Origin: Adiantum capillus-veneris
Taxonomy: Eukaryota > Streptophyta > Polypodiopsida > Polypodiales > Pteridaceae
Direction of reading: 5' to 3'
NCBI GenBank assembly: GCA_014529385.2
Contig: CM043963.1
Span: forward strand, 98,345,912 to 98,409,911
Length of the DNA stretch: 64,000 bases
In this document: in pieces, positions 12,160-20,869 of the stretch
How positions within the stretch are numbered: the stretch's first letter is position 1
Layout: every line of letters starts with the position of its first letter
Translations under genes and position numbers: made by a program
The notes under the pieces: generated by a model
Databases searched by the model: none
The model's input: only the letters and a program-made list of their open reading frames with translations
What the model was told of the DNA's origin: nothing

Positions 12160-12336
12160 TGTCAGGACAAGGGTCCTACGGGGCAAGGCCCAACCTAGGG
12201 GGTCAGGGACCTAGGCCAAGGGCCTGGACTGGACCAGTGTGGACTGGGGATCCGCTTAGGGCAAGAGCTAGGAGCTAGGCCTATATAAAGGGCGGTAGGG
12301 AGGAGGATCCTATGTCTCAGTTCCCTAGGTCTTATA
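12160..12336 (+). repeat. 3' LTR of LTR-unit-1
   Basis: It pairs with 7009-7185, has the same length, TATA box and ends, and only scattered substitutions. It is followed by the target duplication GACCT. Confidence 0.9.
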
Positions 12337-12559
12337 GACCTTGGGAGCATTAGTTTAGTAGGACGGATTAGGTGAAGGATCCTTGAGACTAGCTTGTGGT
12401 CCGTAAGGGTATCATCTAAGTAAAAAGTAGAGATTTGAGACTAAAGGCTGAAGTTTTCACTTTCTGTACTCTTTTTTCATGTTCAATAGGAGTAGGGTAA
12501 GTAGAAAACCATCAGGATTGCATCTGATTTGAGGTGCACTAAGAAAACCACAAAAATAG

Positions 12560-14160
12560 TCAGATCTATCTTAGGCGACGGGCCTAAGATAGAGAGAGGA
12601 GGGTTTTGGGATTGAAACCCAAAAATTGAACTTGCAAGGTAGTAGACCAACTTTTTTAGACCATCCCCATTGATTTTGAAAACATTTGGATCACTGAAAG
12701 GCCTAGTCAAGCCCAAAATTGGAAAAAGCCGTCGCAGACTTCAGAGAAAATTAACAAGGAAAAGTCAAGTCAGTCTAAAACTTGAAACCAGGGTGTGGAT
12801 AAATCCTAAAACTTGTGGGAAAATCAATCTATGAGGAAAAAAGTGAAAATGGTCAAAATCTGGCAGAGTTTTATCTTAGGCGCACCAAAGATAGAGATCT
12901 CTCCAGAGAAAGTATTTTGCCAAAATTTCAACTCACAGTGTCTATTTAGACCACAATACATCTCCTAAGCAAGTTTCATCAAATTTGGACTTGTGCAAGG
13001 GTAAAAATACCAAGAAAACTAGAAACCTTGACTACAGGATTGAAAAGGGTGACAAAACACTGATAAACTGTCCAAACTTTGTGAAACTCAGTGAGCAAGC
13101 TTAGAATCACATATAAGAACCTAAACAAGTCACATTGGGAAAAAATATGTCGAAACATGGAAATTTTACCTTAGGTGCACCGAAGATAAAATTATCACCA
13201 GCAAAAGGGTAATTTTCTTGATTTGACACCAGGATTACATGTAAAAACCCAAGAAAATCACCTTGGGAAAAAATCTCTTGAAATAGTGAGAATTTATCTT
13301 AGGTGCACATAAGATAAAATTTTCATTAGAAAGGTGATTTTTTATTTTGACACTAGGGCCGGGTTAGCTTTGTCTTATTATAGGAACCCTATTCAAGTGG
13401 TCAAAGTTCAAAATTTGAAGAATTTATATTAGGCACATATAAGATAAATTCTCCACTAGAAAGGTGATTTTTTTATTTTGACACCACGGTTAGCTTTGTC
13501 TTATCATAATAACCCTACTCAAGTTGTCAAAGTTCAAAATTTGAAGAATTTATCTTAGGCACATAAAAGATAAATTTTCTACCAGAAAGGTGATCTTTTA
13601 ATTTTGAAACTAGGGTTAGCTTTGTCTTATCATAATAACCCTATTCAAGTTGTCAAAGTTCAAAATTTAAAGAATTTATCTTAGGCGTACATAAGATAAA
13701 TTCTCTATCAGAAAGGTGATTTTTTAATTTCAAAACCAGGGTTAGCTTTGTCTTATCATAATAACCCTATTGAAGTTGTCAAAATTCAAAGTTTGAAGAA
13801 TTTATATTAGGCGCACAAAAGATAAATTCTCTACCAGAAAGGTGATTTTTGGCAAAATTTTCATTGACATAGCTTCCATTGAACATTATAGAGCTCTTGA
13901 GCAAGTTTGAACAATTTTGAAGCTGTGTAAAGACTTGAAACACCAAAACACATGGAAACCTTCAAGAGGAGACAAAAAGGGATGGTAAACCACTCACATA
14001 TAGTTCAAACTTTGTGAAACTCAGTGAAGTGACTTGAAACTACATGTAAAAACCTGGGAAAATTACGTTGGGAAAAAATCTCTTGAAATAGTAAAATTTT
14101 ATCTTTGGTGCTCCGAAGATAGAAATTTTATCTTTGGTGCTCCAAAGATAGCTTTTTATC
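12560..14160. repeat. Hairpin-rich repeat field
   Basis: At least nine imperfect palindromes of one design recur here: an arm like AATTTATCTTA, a loop like GGCGCACA, then TAAGATAAATT. Clear cases lie at 12567-12591 (TATCTTAGGC with loop GAC then GGCCTAAGATA-type arm), about 12871, 13165, 13291, 13421, 13545, 13673, 13797 and a pair at 14095-14150 with loop GGTGCTCC. Between hairpins, recurring phrases (AGAAAGGTGATTTT, GGGAAAAAATCTCTTGAAATAG) show that the field grew by duplication. It holds no coding sequence that I can identify. Whether it is the LTR, the internal region or the tail of an unrecognised element is open. Confidence 0.75.
13285..13865. repeat. 126-bp tandem repeat array (about four and a half units)
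   Basis: The phrase TTAGCTTTGTCTTAT starts at 13364, 13490, 13616 and 13742, exactly 126 bases apart. Each unit consists of a TTATCTTAGGC/AAGATAAA hairpin, AGAAAGGTGATTTTT, a TTTTGACACCAGGG-like stretch, TTAGCTTTGTCTTATCATAATAACCCTA and GTCAAAGTTCAAAATTTGAAGAA. Units differ by scattered substitutions and lack length changes. It looks like a short minisatellite or satellite seed. Confidence 0.9.
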
Positions 14161-14531
14161 ACTAAGGGTACATGTGATTGCAGATCAAGCTATTTAGAGC
14201 CATAGTTTTTTATCATTCAAATTCTAATGCATTTGATCTAGAGGTGCCCAACTCTTGTGTGTCTAGAAAGTATTCGACTACCATAATTGCTTGGGCACAA
14301 TATATTTTTTCAGCCTAAGAAGGAGGAATTTTACCATGCAACAAAAGAATCTGTGAGGGGGCAACTTTACAAGCCAACACAGCATGGACTCAAGTCGAGC
14401 CAAGAGTTCAAGTGGACCATAGCTAATCAATGGCAGTAGCAAAGACATAAATGCAATAGAGTAAGTTTTACAGGTCTATGGCTACAATGGAGATAAGGTT
14501 TTGTATACAAATTTAGAAGGCCATAAGTATC
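14161..14531. other. Unassigned spacer before Gypsy-1
   Basis: There is no recognisable coding or repeat structure between the hairpin field and the beginning of the Gypsy-1 3' LTR. Confidence 0.5.
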
Positions 14532-15314
14532 TGTTGTATCATTGGGGACTTGCTGTGCACTGCGTGTGAGCCACTAAGGCTGCAAACATGCAACCCGTGA
14601 GTGGGGAACCTCGGGAATGCAAACAGTGCGTCACTCACCTTTGTCTTTCTGTCGTCGCAGGAATCTGGTGCTGTTGTGAAGAGGGAGTCCGCTGATGTTG
14701 CTGCTCAACCACCTCGCCGCCGTCAATGTTGCCGCAAGGCTCAATCACATACAATCCCCCCCTCCCCCCCCCTCTCTCTCTCTCTCTCGCATACACACAC
14801 GCACTCGTGAGCACACAATGGAGAAGGAGATAGAGATAAGGCAAGAACACTCTCTTTAGCATGGACCTCTCAGAATGAGGGATTTAGGTGACAATGACCT
14901 TTTTACATGGGTTTGGCCCATTCACACATGACGTCCATACTAGCCGGTCAAAGTAAAACTTATTGTCAATTGAGATATGTGGTGCACCTCTCATCAACGA
15001 TCACCCAATCACCTATAGGATCGACAAGCCCGGACCCTCACTCAAAACAATGTGATATGGCGTCCGTGGGTGTTAACTAAGATGACGTCCATTTGTCAAG
15101 GTCAGAACCAAGCGATGGGGAGCGTTGGACAGTCACCAAGCCTCCTATTCGCCCGATGCTGAATCCATTGTCGCTTGTGATGACTTTAACACCAAGGTTA
15201 GCACCAAGCAATGGGGAGAATTGGACAGTCACCAAGCCTCCTATTTGCCCGATACTGACTCCACTGCATGACCTATAATCACATTATCACAAGGGTCTTC
15301 GTCATCAATTAACA
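14532..15314 (-). repeat. 3' LTR of Gypsy-1, with internal tandem duplication
   Basis: It aligns with the 5' LTR (19269-19875) through the GTGCACTGCGTGTGAGCC, CT/CA microsatellite and GAATGAGGGATTTAGG-type segments. The outer edge is diverged, so 14532 is approximate. Unlike the other LTRs of this family it carries a duplicated ~95-bp block (about 15091-15180 and 15190-15272; GGACAGTCACCAAGCCTCCT occurs in both), which explains its greater length. Confidence 0.75.
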
Positions 15315-15330
15315 TGCCTCCCTTCCTGAT
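15315..15330 (-). promoter_or_regulatory. Polypurine tract of Gypsy-1
   Basis: Read on the minus strand, ATCAGGAAGGGAGGCA directly precedes the LTR start TGTTAAT. The same position in Gypsy-3 (51125-51140) reads ATCAGGAAGGGGGGCA. Confidence 0.8.
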
Positions 15331-15394
15331 GTAGATAACTTCCTTGGAAGCTAGTGAGGTGAAGCCCGTTCATCAAGGTGATATGCATCTGGGA

Positions 15395-15734
15395 TAGATT
15401 ATTTACATATCACTTCATTTATAAAATGAGTGCCATTATCGCTCACAATTTAAAGGGGACAACCAAATCACGTAATAACCTTGAAGAGAGTTCCTGCAAT
15501 TAGAGAATAAGGTTCACATTTATTTAACAGTTTTTGAGCTATATTCTTACGAAGCTCCTTGGGTGGAAAATAATTAATTAGAAAGTTCACAATCTTCTCA
15601 CTCCATTCGGGCATGGTCTCGACTAGGAATAGGGAAGTATCGGGCAATTCATCATCGACTCCAGTAGGGGCTTCACCATTGGGTATGCGAGACAAATGAT
15701 CCACCATGACATGTATTTTACCAGGTCTCACCAT
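15395..15734 (-). pseudogene. Gypsy-1 RNase H/integrase connector and integrase scrap
   Basis: The frame from 15734 begins with the end of RNase H (HVMVDHLSRIPNGEAP) and the linker ahead of the integrase. At about 15475 it jumps, past a stop, straight to FGCPL-stop-IVSDNGTHFINEVI, which is the second catalytic-aspartate motif of a gypsy integrase core. The zinc-binding domain, the first catalytic Asp region and everything after this motif are gone. An internal deletion has therefore fused the linker to a 20-residue scrap of integrase just before the polypurine tract. Confidence 0.75.
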
Positions 15735-16135
15735 AACGGTAAAATCAAACTAAAGAAGAATTAACAACCATCGTGTAATTCTTCCCATGGAACAAGGTTT
15801 ATTTACTAGATACAACAAGGCTTGATGATCCACATAGGAAAAAAAATTGTTGGCAAGGAGATAGTAGCAAAATTTCTTTGCTGCATAAATCATAGCTAAA
15901 CCTTCCCGCTCTGTAGTGGTGTAGTTTCTCTCAGCATCATTCAATTGACGACTTGCAAAGCTAATGGGGTAGTCCAATTTATGTTCTCTTGGTTGAGCTA
16001 GAACACACCCAATAGAAAAGTTTGATACATCAATATGCACATGGAAAGTTACATTCCAATCGGGCACTCATAGAATGGGAGTGCTTTGTCAAGGTCTTTT
16101 TCAATGACTCATAAGCATGGTCACACTCCGTGGTC
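15735..16135 (-). pseudogene. Gypsy-1 RNase H domain
   Basis: This is a gypsy-type RNase H, which would remove the RNA strand during reverse transcription. HVHIDVSNFSIGCVLAQ, PISFASRQLNDAERNYTTTERE and HYLL/YYLL...YVDHQALLYLV are the expected order (catalytic D, E and D regions). Frame breaks near 16067 and 15750 separate it from the RT and the connector. The family uses the same RNase H wording as Gypsy-2a/2b downstream. Confidence 0.8.
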
Positions 16136-16986
16136 CAGTGGAACTCAATAAGAAGTTTCTACAAAGGACGAGCTATCTTGGCAAAGTTTAAAATAAACCT
16201 TCGGTAATAACCAACATGGCTCATGAACCTTTGAACTCCTTTATAGTTTGTAGGTGATGGAAAATCAGCAATGGCTTTAATTTTTCTCTCATCTGTGGAA
16301 ATCCCATTTTTGGACACTATATGCCCTAAAAGGACTCCATGTTTAACCCAAAATTGGCATTTAAAAGGGTTTAAGGAGATGTGATACAATCTGCACTTCT
16401 CAAACACTTTTCGTAAACATTATAGAGGTTCTTTCCAAGAAGAATAAACACAAAAGTCATCTAAGAAAGCTTCACAAAACTCCGTCAAATATTCTCTAAA
16501 AGCAATGTTTATTAATCTTTGGAAGGTAGCAGGAGCATTGGTTAAGCCAAAAGCCATAACACGAAATGCGAACACTTCAAATTCGGTTATAAAAGCCGTT
16601 TTAGCATGGTCCTCTAGTGCAATTGTGATATGATTGTGTCTAGAGCACCCATCTAAAAAGATATAAGCTTCCTTTCCTGCAACTCTTTCAAGCACATGTT
16701 CTGAATATGCCAAAGGGTAATGGTCCCTCCTAGTGGCAGCATTGACCTTCTTGAGATCCACGCACACTCTGAGTTTCCTATTCTTTTTCGGCACAATCAC
16801 TATTGGAGACACCCATTCTGAGTGCTCAATAGGGTATATGAATCCACATGTGACAATCTTTTCAATCTCTTCTTGAACAATCTTTGCATACTTAGGATTC
16901 ATTGGGTAGGGTCGTTGTTGGGCTGGTTTAGCCATGATATTCATGGGAATCGTGTGTTGCACCACAGAAGGTGAAACACCTTTCAT
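16136..16986 (-). pseudogene. Gypsy-1 reverse transcriptase
   Basis: The RT runs from GFIYPIEHSEWVSPIVIVPK and LRVCVDLKKVNAATRRDHYPL through FLDGCSRHNHI, AFRVMAFGLTNAPATFQ and the catalytic FLDDFCVYS (about 16440-16466). It continues in a new frame at 16407 with the thumb region (KCQFWVKHGVLLGHIVSKNGI, SHVGYYRRFILNFAKIARPL). The catalytic aspartates are present, but the canonical FLDGYSGYNQI and MPFGL have changed, and a frameshift lies near 16412. It is non-chromovirus gypsy, related to Gypsy-2. Confidence 0.9.
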
Positions 16987-17034
16987 ATCATGATATGTCC
17001 AAGAAAATATATCCTTGAATTCCTTGAGGAGTTC

Positions 17035-18064
17035 TTAAAGTACATACTCCTCAATCTCTGTCAGATCTTGGGCAATGAAAACAGGTTTGGACTCTTCTCT
17101 AGGGTTTGCTAACTCTATCTCCTTAACTATCACTGGACCATCATAGACTCCATTGCTTCCATCAATAGGTTTTCTTTGAGCCTTTGTATACACAACCTTA
17201 TACTCTTTCATTGTGTAGGATTTGAAATGTTCAGGTGCAGAGTGTAAGTCTGTGGGATCTTGTTGTTCTATGGACTGTGATTTCTCTTCTGCTTCCTTTT
17301 GTTGTTGACCTAACTCTTGATTTTGTCGTCTCCTTATGGTATGGCTCAACTTTGGCTTCTCTGTAGCCTCTAGCTGTGCGATGTCAATGGGTTGTGGACA
17401 ACACCACATAACACTTTGAAGGTATTCCCCCCAGTTATCTACCATCTTTCGATGAGCATCACATGCCCCTATATAATTAAGCCATTCTGCGATAGATTTC
17501 TTTTCATTTATTCTAGTACACACATTTTCTCGATAGCGTAGACTCTTGTATCTCTTACTCTTCTTGTCTAATTTTTGATTATGGACGATCTCTAGTGAAG
17601 AGTCAAGATGAATTGCTACTCATGTCTTCTGCTCTCCTGGATAGATTGTCATCTAGAGTACCACTGGGCCTTGAATGGTTTGTCCCCACATTTGCATTAA
17701 GATTTAACTCAGATTCTTCGTCCTCAGAATCAATTTCAATTGATGATTTTGACTTCAAATTGTGTGCACTGTAGTCTTGTGATACGCTACTGGTTTCAAT
17801 GGCAGTAAAGCCTTCATCTTGTAGGTCCTTAGAAGCTATATGCATTGCTTCTATCATATTTAAAGGTACAAGTGGTGGCATTTCATCCCCCTCAGGTGTT
17901 ACCCAGGTCGTCCCCCTATTTCCCCGAGTGTCTATGGTTATCGCGAGGTGGACCCAATCCACATTGTCAAACTCAATCATCCTAGGTAGGGCTATTTTTT
18001 GAAGGCTTCGACACCCTTTGGAGGCACGATAGACAATTGAAAAATCTTTAAGTAGCCCTTCCAA
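17035..18064 (-). pseudogene. Gypsy-1 protease-to-RT linker
   Basis: Two frames (17603-18064 and 17035-17523) encode a charged, Gln/Glu/Ser-rich linker. The upstream one contains DNVDWVHLAITIDT, GTTWVTPEGDEMP and EAMHIAS, also found in the C-terminal half of the Gypsy-3 protease ORF, so homology is clear. The downstream one ends at EIEEYVL-stop, followed in frame by ELLKEFKDIFSWTYHDMKGV, the usual RT entry. The retropepsin core itself is absent, and the sequence upstream of 18064 is repeat, so gag-protease was deleted. Confidence 0.75.
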
Positions 18065-18164
18065 TTTTTGCCTAAATATAGCTTAATGAAGGATTGGTAA
18101 ATATTTATCCTTCAAATTAATGATAAGAATACCCTTCCAAAATAAGAGTCTGATTCCCATGTAT

Positions 18165-18910
18165 CCTTTTAAACTAGTACTGGTATTGGTAGCTTTCCCT
18201 TCCATTGGTACTGGAACTAGTCTCAGATTTTTAGTGTTGTATTGGTACTGGTACTTGTACATCTACACTGCTAAACTTGTACACTGGTACTAGTAAGTTA
18301 AGGGTTTTTTCCTCTCCCTTCTGAGCTGGTTACTGGTACTGGTACTGGCCGGTTCTAGCACTTCTAGTACTAGTCTCATGTACTATACTTTTTTTCTCCT
18401 CTTTTTTCTTTGGTCTCAAATTTTTGAGCTAGTACTGTATTGTACTAGTATTGTACTAATACAATACTGGTACTATATTTTACTTTATTGGTATTGTGCT
18501 AGTACTGGTACACACAATGGTATGGTACTGCTCTTGGACACTCACAAACTAAATCAACCAGCTCAGTGGTACTGGTACTACTGGTAGGGCAGACACTAGG
18601 TACTCGTACTGGTAATGGTATACTAGTATTGGTACTGGATCTGGTAATATTGATACTGCTACCACTACTGGTACTAGCACTGGTACTGGTCTCAGATTTC
18701 AGTGTTGTACTAGTACTATTGGCACGAGTATACTGGCAGTACATGTGCTGCACTGTACTACTGGTTGTAGTGGTACTAGTCTCAAATTTTCAGTGTTGTA
18801 CTGGTACTGATAAGTTTAAAGGGGTCCCCCCCCTCCCCCCTCTTTGAGTTGGTTTATTGGTACCGGTATACTAGTATATTGGTATTGGTACTGGTATACT
18901 GGTACTTGAT
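18165..18910 (-). repeat. GGTACT-type minisatellite in the Gypsy-1 leader
   Basis: On the plus strand, variants of TACTGGTACTGG recur dozens of times. A longer phrase, (T)CTCA(G/A)ATTT plus AGTGTTGTACT, recurs at about 18213, 18689 and 18781, giving a higher-order pattern. This replaces the gag region between PBS and linker. Long frames through it are repeat artefacts. Confidence 0.85.
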
Positions 18911-19245
18911 AATGTTTTTTACCTTTTTTCTGTGGATAATGTTCAATTGCGTGGCACCGAGCTTACGCACAGAGCCTGTCTCAAGCACGCACACTAGTGC
19001 ACCTCCGAAAACTCTATCTAAGCTTTCTATAGCTAAAAAACACTAATTAACACTACTTAACACTACACACACATTGTCTAACACCGCAAACTACACATAG
19101 ACAAAATAGTCAACCTTCTGCTCGCTGTCCAATGCACATTACAGCCACTTAATAGACCTTAATGCCAACTCAAAAAACACCTAAACAGATGAAAAAATGG
19201 CTTAAAGAGGTAGCACTGAGTGCTCCTCAAGCTTAGTGCAAGGCA

Positions 19246-19263
19246 TTCCCCGGCAGCGGTGCC
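19246..19263 (-). promoter_or_regulatory. tRNA-Asp-type primer-binding site of Gypsy-1
   Basis: On the minus strand, TGGCACCGCTGCCGGGGAA lies just inside the 5' LTR. TGGCGCCGTTGCCGGGGA-like sites are found in plant Athila/Tat-type gypsies and pair with the 3' end of tRNA-Asp. Gypsy-3 has TGGCGCCGCTGTCGGGGAA at the same place. Confidence 0.8.
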
Positions 19264-19268
19264 AAAAA

Positions 19269-19509
19269 TGTGCGCTTCGCCACATGTGTCGAAGGCTGGG
19301 AACTTACCTGTGCACTACGTGCGAGCCTCAAATGGTTGCAAGCACACAACTAGAGAGTCCTAGAAATCTCAAAGAAACAATGGTGTATCACTCACCGCTC
19401 AACGCTTTCGTTGTGAAGGATCCTGTGCTACAAAGAAGAAGGAGTCGCTGCCAATGCCGCGCTGAACCGCCTCGCCGCCGCTGATGCCATCGCAATGCTC
19501 AAACACACA

Positions 19510-19559
<50 letters not shown>

Positions 19560-19875
19560 CATACACACATACACATACACACGTGAGCACACAAAGGAGA
19601 AGGAGATAGAGATGGAGCAATAGCACTTCTTAGCTTGCACCTCCCAGAATGAGGATTTTTAGGTCAATGGGACCTTTTATAATAGTTTGATCCATTCACA
19701 CATGGGCGCCCACAATGGCCGGTCGTTGTAAAACTACCATAAAAATAAGATAAGTGGTGCGCCTCTCATTGGCTATCACCTACACACCTATTGGACCGAC
19801 AAGCCCAATCCATAACTCAATGAAATAAATAATATACGTCCATCGAAGGTGATAGTGTGTCTGTGAGGGTTAACA
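19269..19875 (-). repeat. 5' LTR of Gypsy-1
   Basis: Its 607 bp read TGTTAACCC...GCGCACA on the minus strand, bounded by the primer site. It has a long CT block (19511-19557) followed by ACACAT repeats exactly where the other family LTRs (50540-51124, 58442-59007, 14532-15314) have their own microsatellite. Confidence 0.85.
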
Positions 19876-20869
19876 CTAGGCTAAGTGTCCCGACATGTGG
19901 GAATTCCTCAATCACATGACAACTTTAAGTACATCAACACCCAAAAGGAAGGACAAAAGTGGCTAGACACCAGGACATTTGCACTGATGTGCTAGGATTC
20001 TATTGGTGGATAGCCTAGTTCAACTCTCACTTGCTGCTATCCTTTTTAGAGAGGAACTATATGTAGCCTTTTTGGGCATACTTTTTTTTGCACAGCAAAA
20101 CGATGTACTCTATCGCATTTTGTCGAACTTGTTGCCATCTACTTTGCCTAAAATTAGATGTCTTATGCTATCATCTCCACTCTAGATCACACATGTTGAT
20201 GCATCCTACGTCACAAATGCAAGGGATTTTGATCTCGGTCTCCTTAAGTTGGGACGTTTACCCTAGACTTATCAAAGACTGCAAAAAAAGAGATATCAAT
20301 CAATAAAAGAAAATAGCCACACTATAAAAGCTCCCACTTGGGGAAAACCTACCTTAATCATGCATGATAGGAATCAACACAGAAAAATATAGTCACTATG
20401 CACAAATCATATATGCTTGCAACAACCACAAAATGGCCCAATGCAATTTGTCACTTGAATGGCAACAAGAGTGTATAAGTGGTATAAACCACTTAAGCAA
20501 AAAGGTTTATGCATCATAAGTGCATACGACACTATAATCAACCAAGTTGAGACACAAGAGTTGTTTTGCAAATCCTTTCACCTGGCCCTTTTGTGTCCAC
20601 TCAAAGATAAAACCTCAACATCAAATGTCCCACTTGCATCCACTATAAATTACCCATGACAACAATGCTATTTCAAGTCAAAGGTAAAAAAATTGTGTTG
20701 GGGAATTTTTGAGTTTGGAACGCACATAGAGTACTTATCACTTTATTGAAATCCCTATCTCTCATTGAGATCTCTGTATAATACACCCATTTAAAGTTTG
20801 GAACAGTTGCCAGTGGGGTGGTATCATATAAAATTTTCCCAATTTTGGGCCCTCGGTTTGCGATCTTGG
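19876..20869. other. Unassigned spacer between Gypsy-1 and Gypsy-2a
   Basis: No family motif is visible. Short frames at 20003-20306 and 20459-20659 have no recognisable domain. It may be decayed gag/leader of Gypsy-2a, since the protease-linker of that element follows directly. Confidence 0.4.

Larger units (their letters stand above)
7009..12336 (+). mobile_element. LTR-unit-1: LTR retroelement without recognisable gag-pol
   Basis: This is a structurally complete LTR element of 5.3 kb. Its two 177-bp LTRs (7009-7185 and 12160-12336) differ at only a few positions. The PBS TTGGTATCAGAGC lies at 7186, a polypurine tract ends at 12159, and the perfect 5-bp target duplication GACCT flanks it at 7004-7008 and 12337-12341. 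The interior shows none of the expected gag, protease, RT, RNase H or integrase motifs on either strand. It is therefore a large non-autonomous unit, probably mobilised in trans by a chromovirus-like gypsy, since the PPT and PBS layout matches that group. Parts of the interior look like host-derived exon/intron sequence (see 7880-8240, 8504-8950 and 10340-10405). Confidence 0.85.
14532..19875 (-). mobile_element. Gypsy-1: Ty3/gypsy element lacking gag and most of integrase
   Basis: The element is on the minus strand, with its 5' LTR at 19269-19875 and 3' LTR at about 14532-15314. It has a tRNA-Asp-type PBS at 19246-19263 and a polypurine tract at 15315-15330. Its order is leader with minisatellite, protease-RT linker, RT, RNase H, a short integrase piece, PPT. 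Gag and the protease core are missing, and the integrase is reduced to one motif. LTRs and PBS are closely related to those of Gypsy-3 (50540-59007), which has kept the opposite half. No matching target duplication is seen, so one end may have been altered after insertion. Confidence 0.8.

Noticed and set aside
13285-13865. Regular repeats resembling a CRISPR array
   Set aside because: Repeat units are 126 bp with no unique spacers, and the context is plant retroelement DNA.
14532-19880. Target duplication for Gypsy-1
   Set aside because: The flanks (AGTATC left, CTAGG right) do not match, and the outer edge of the 3' LTR is diverged.
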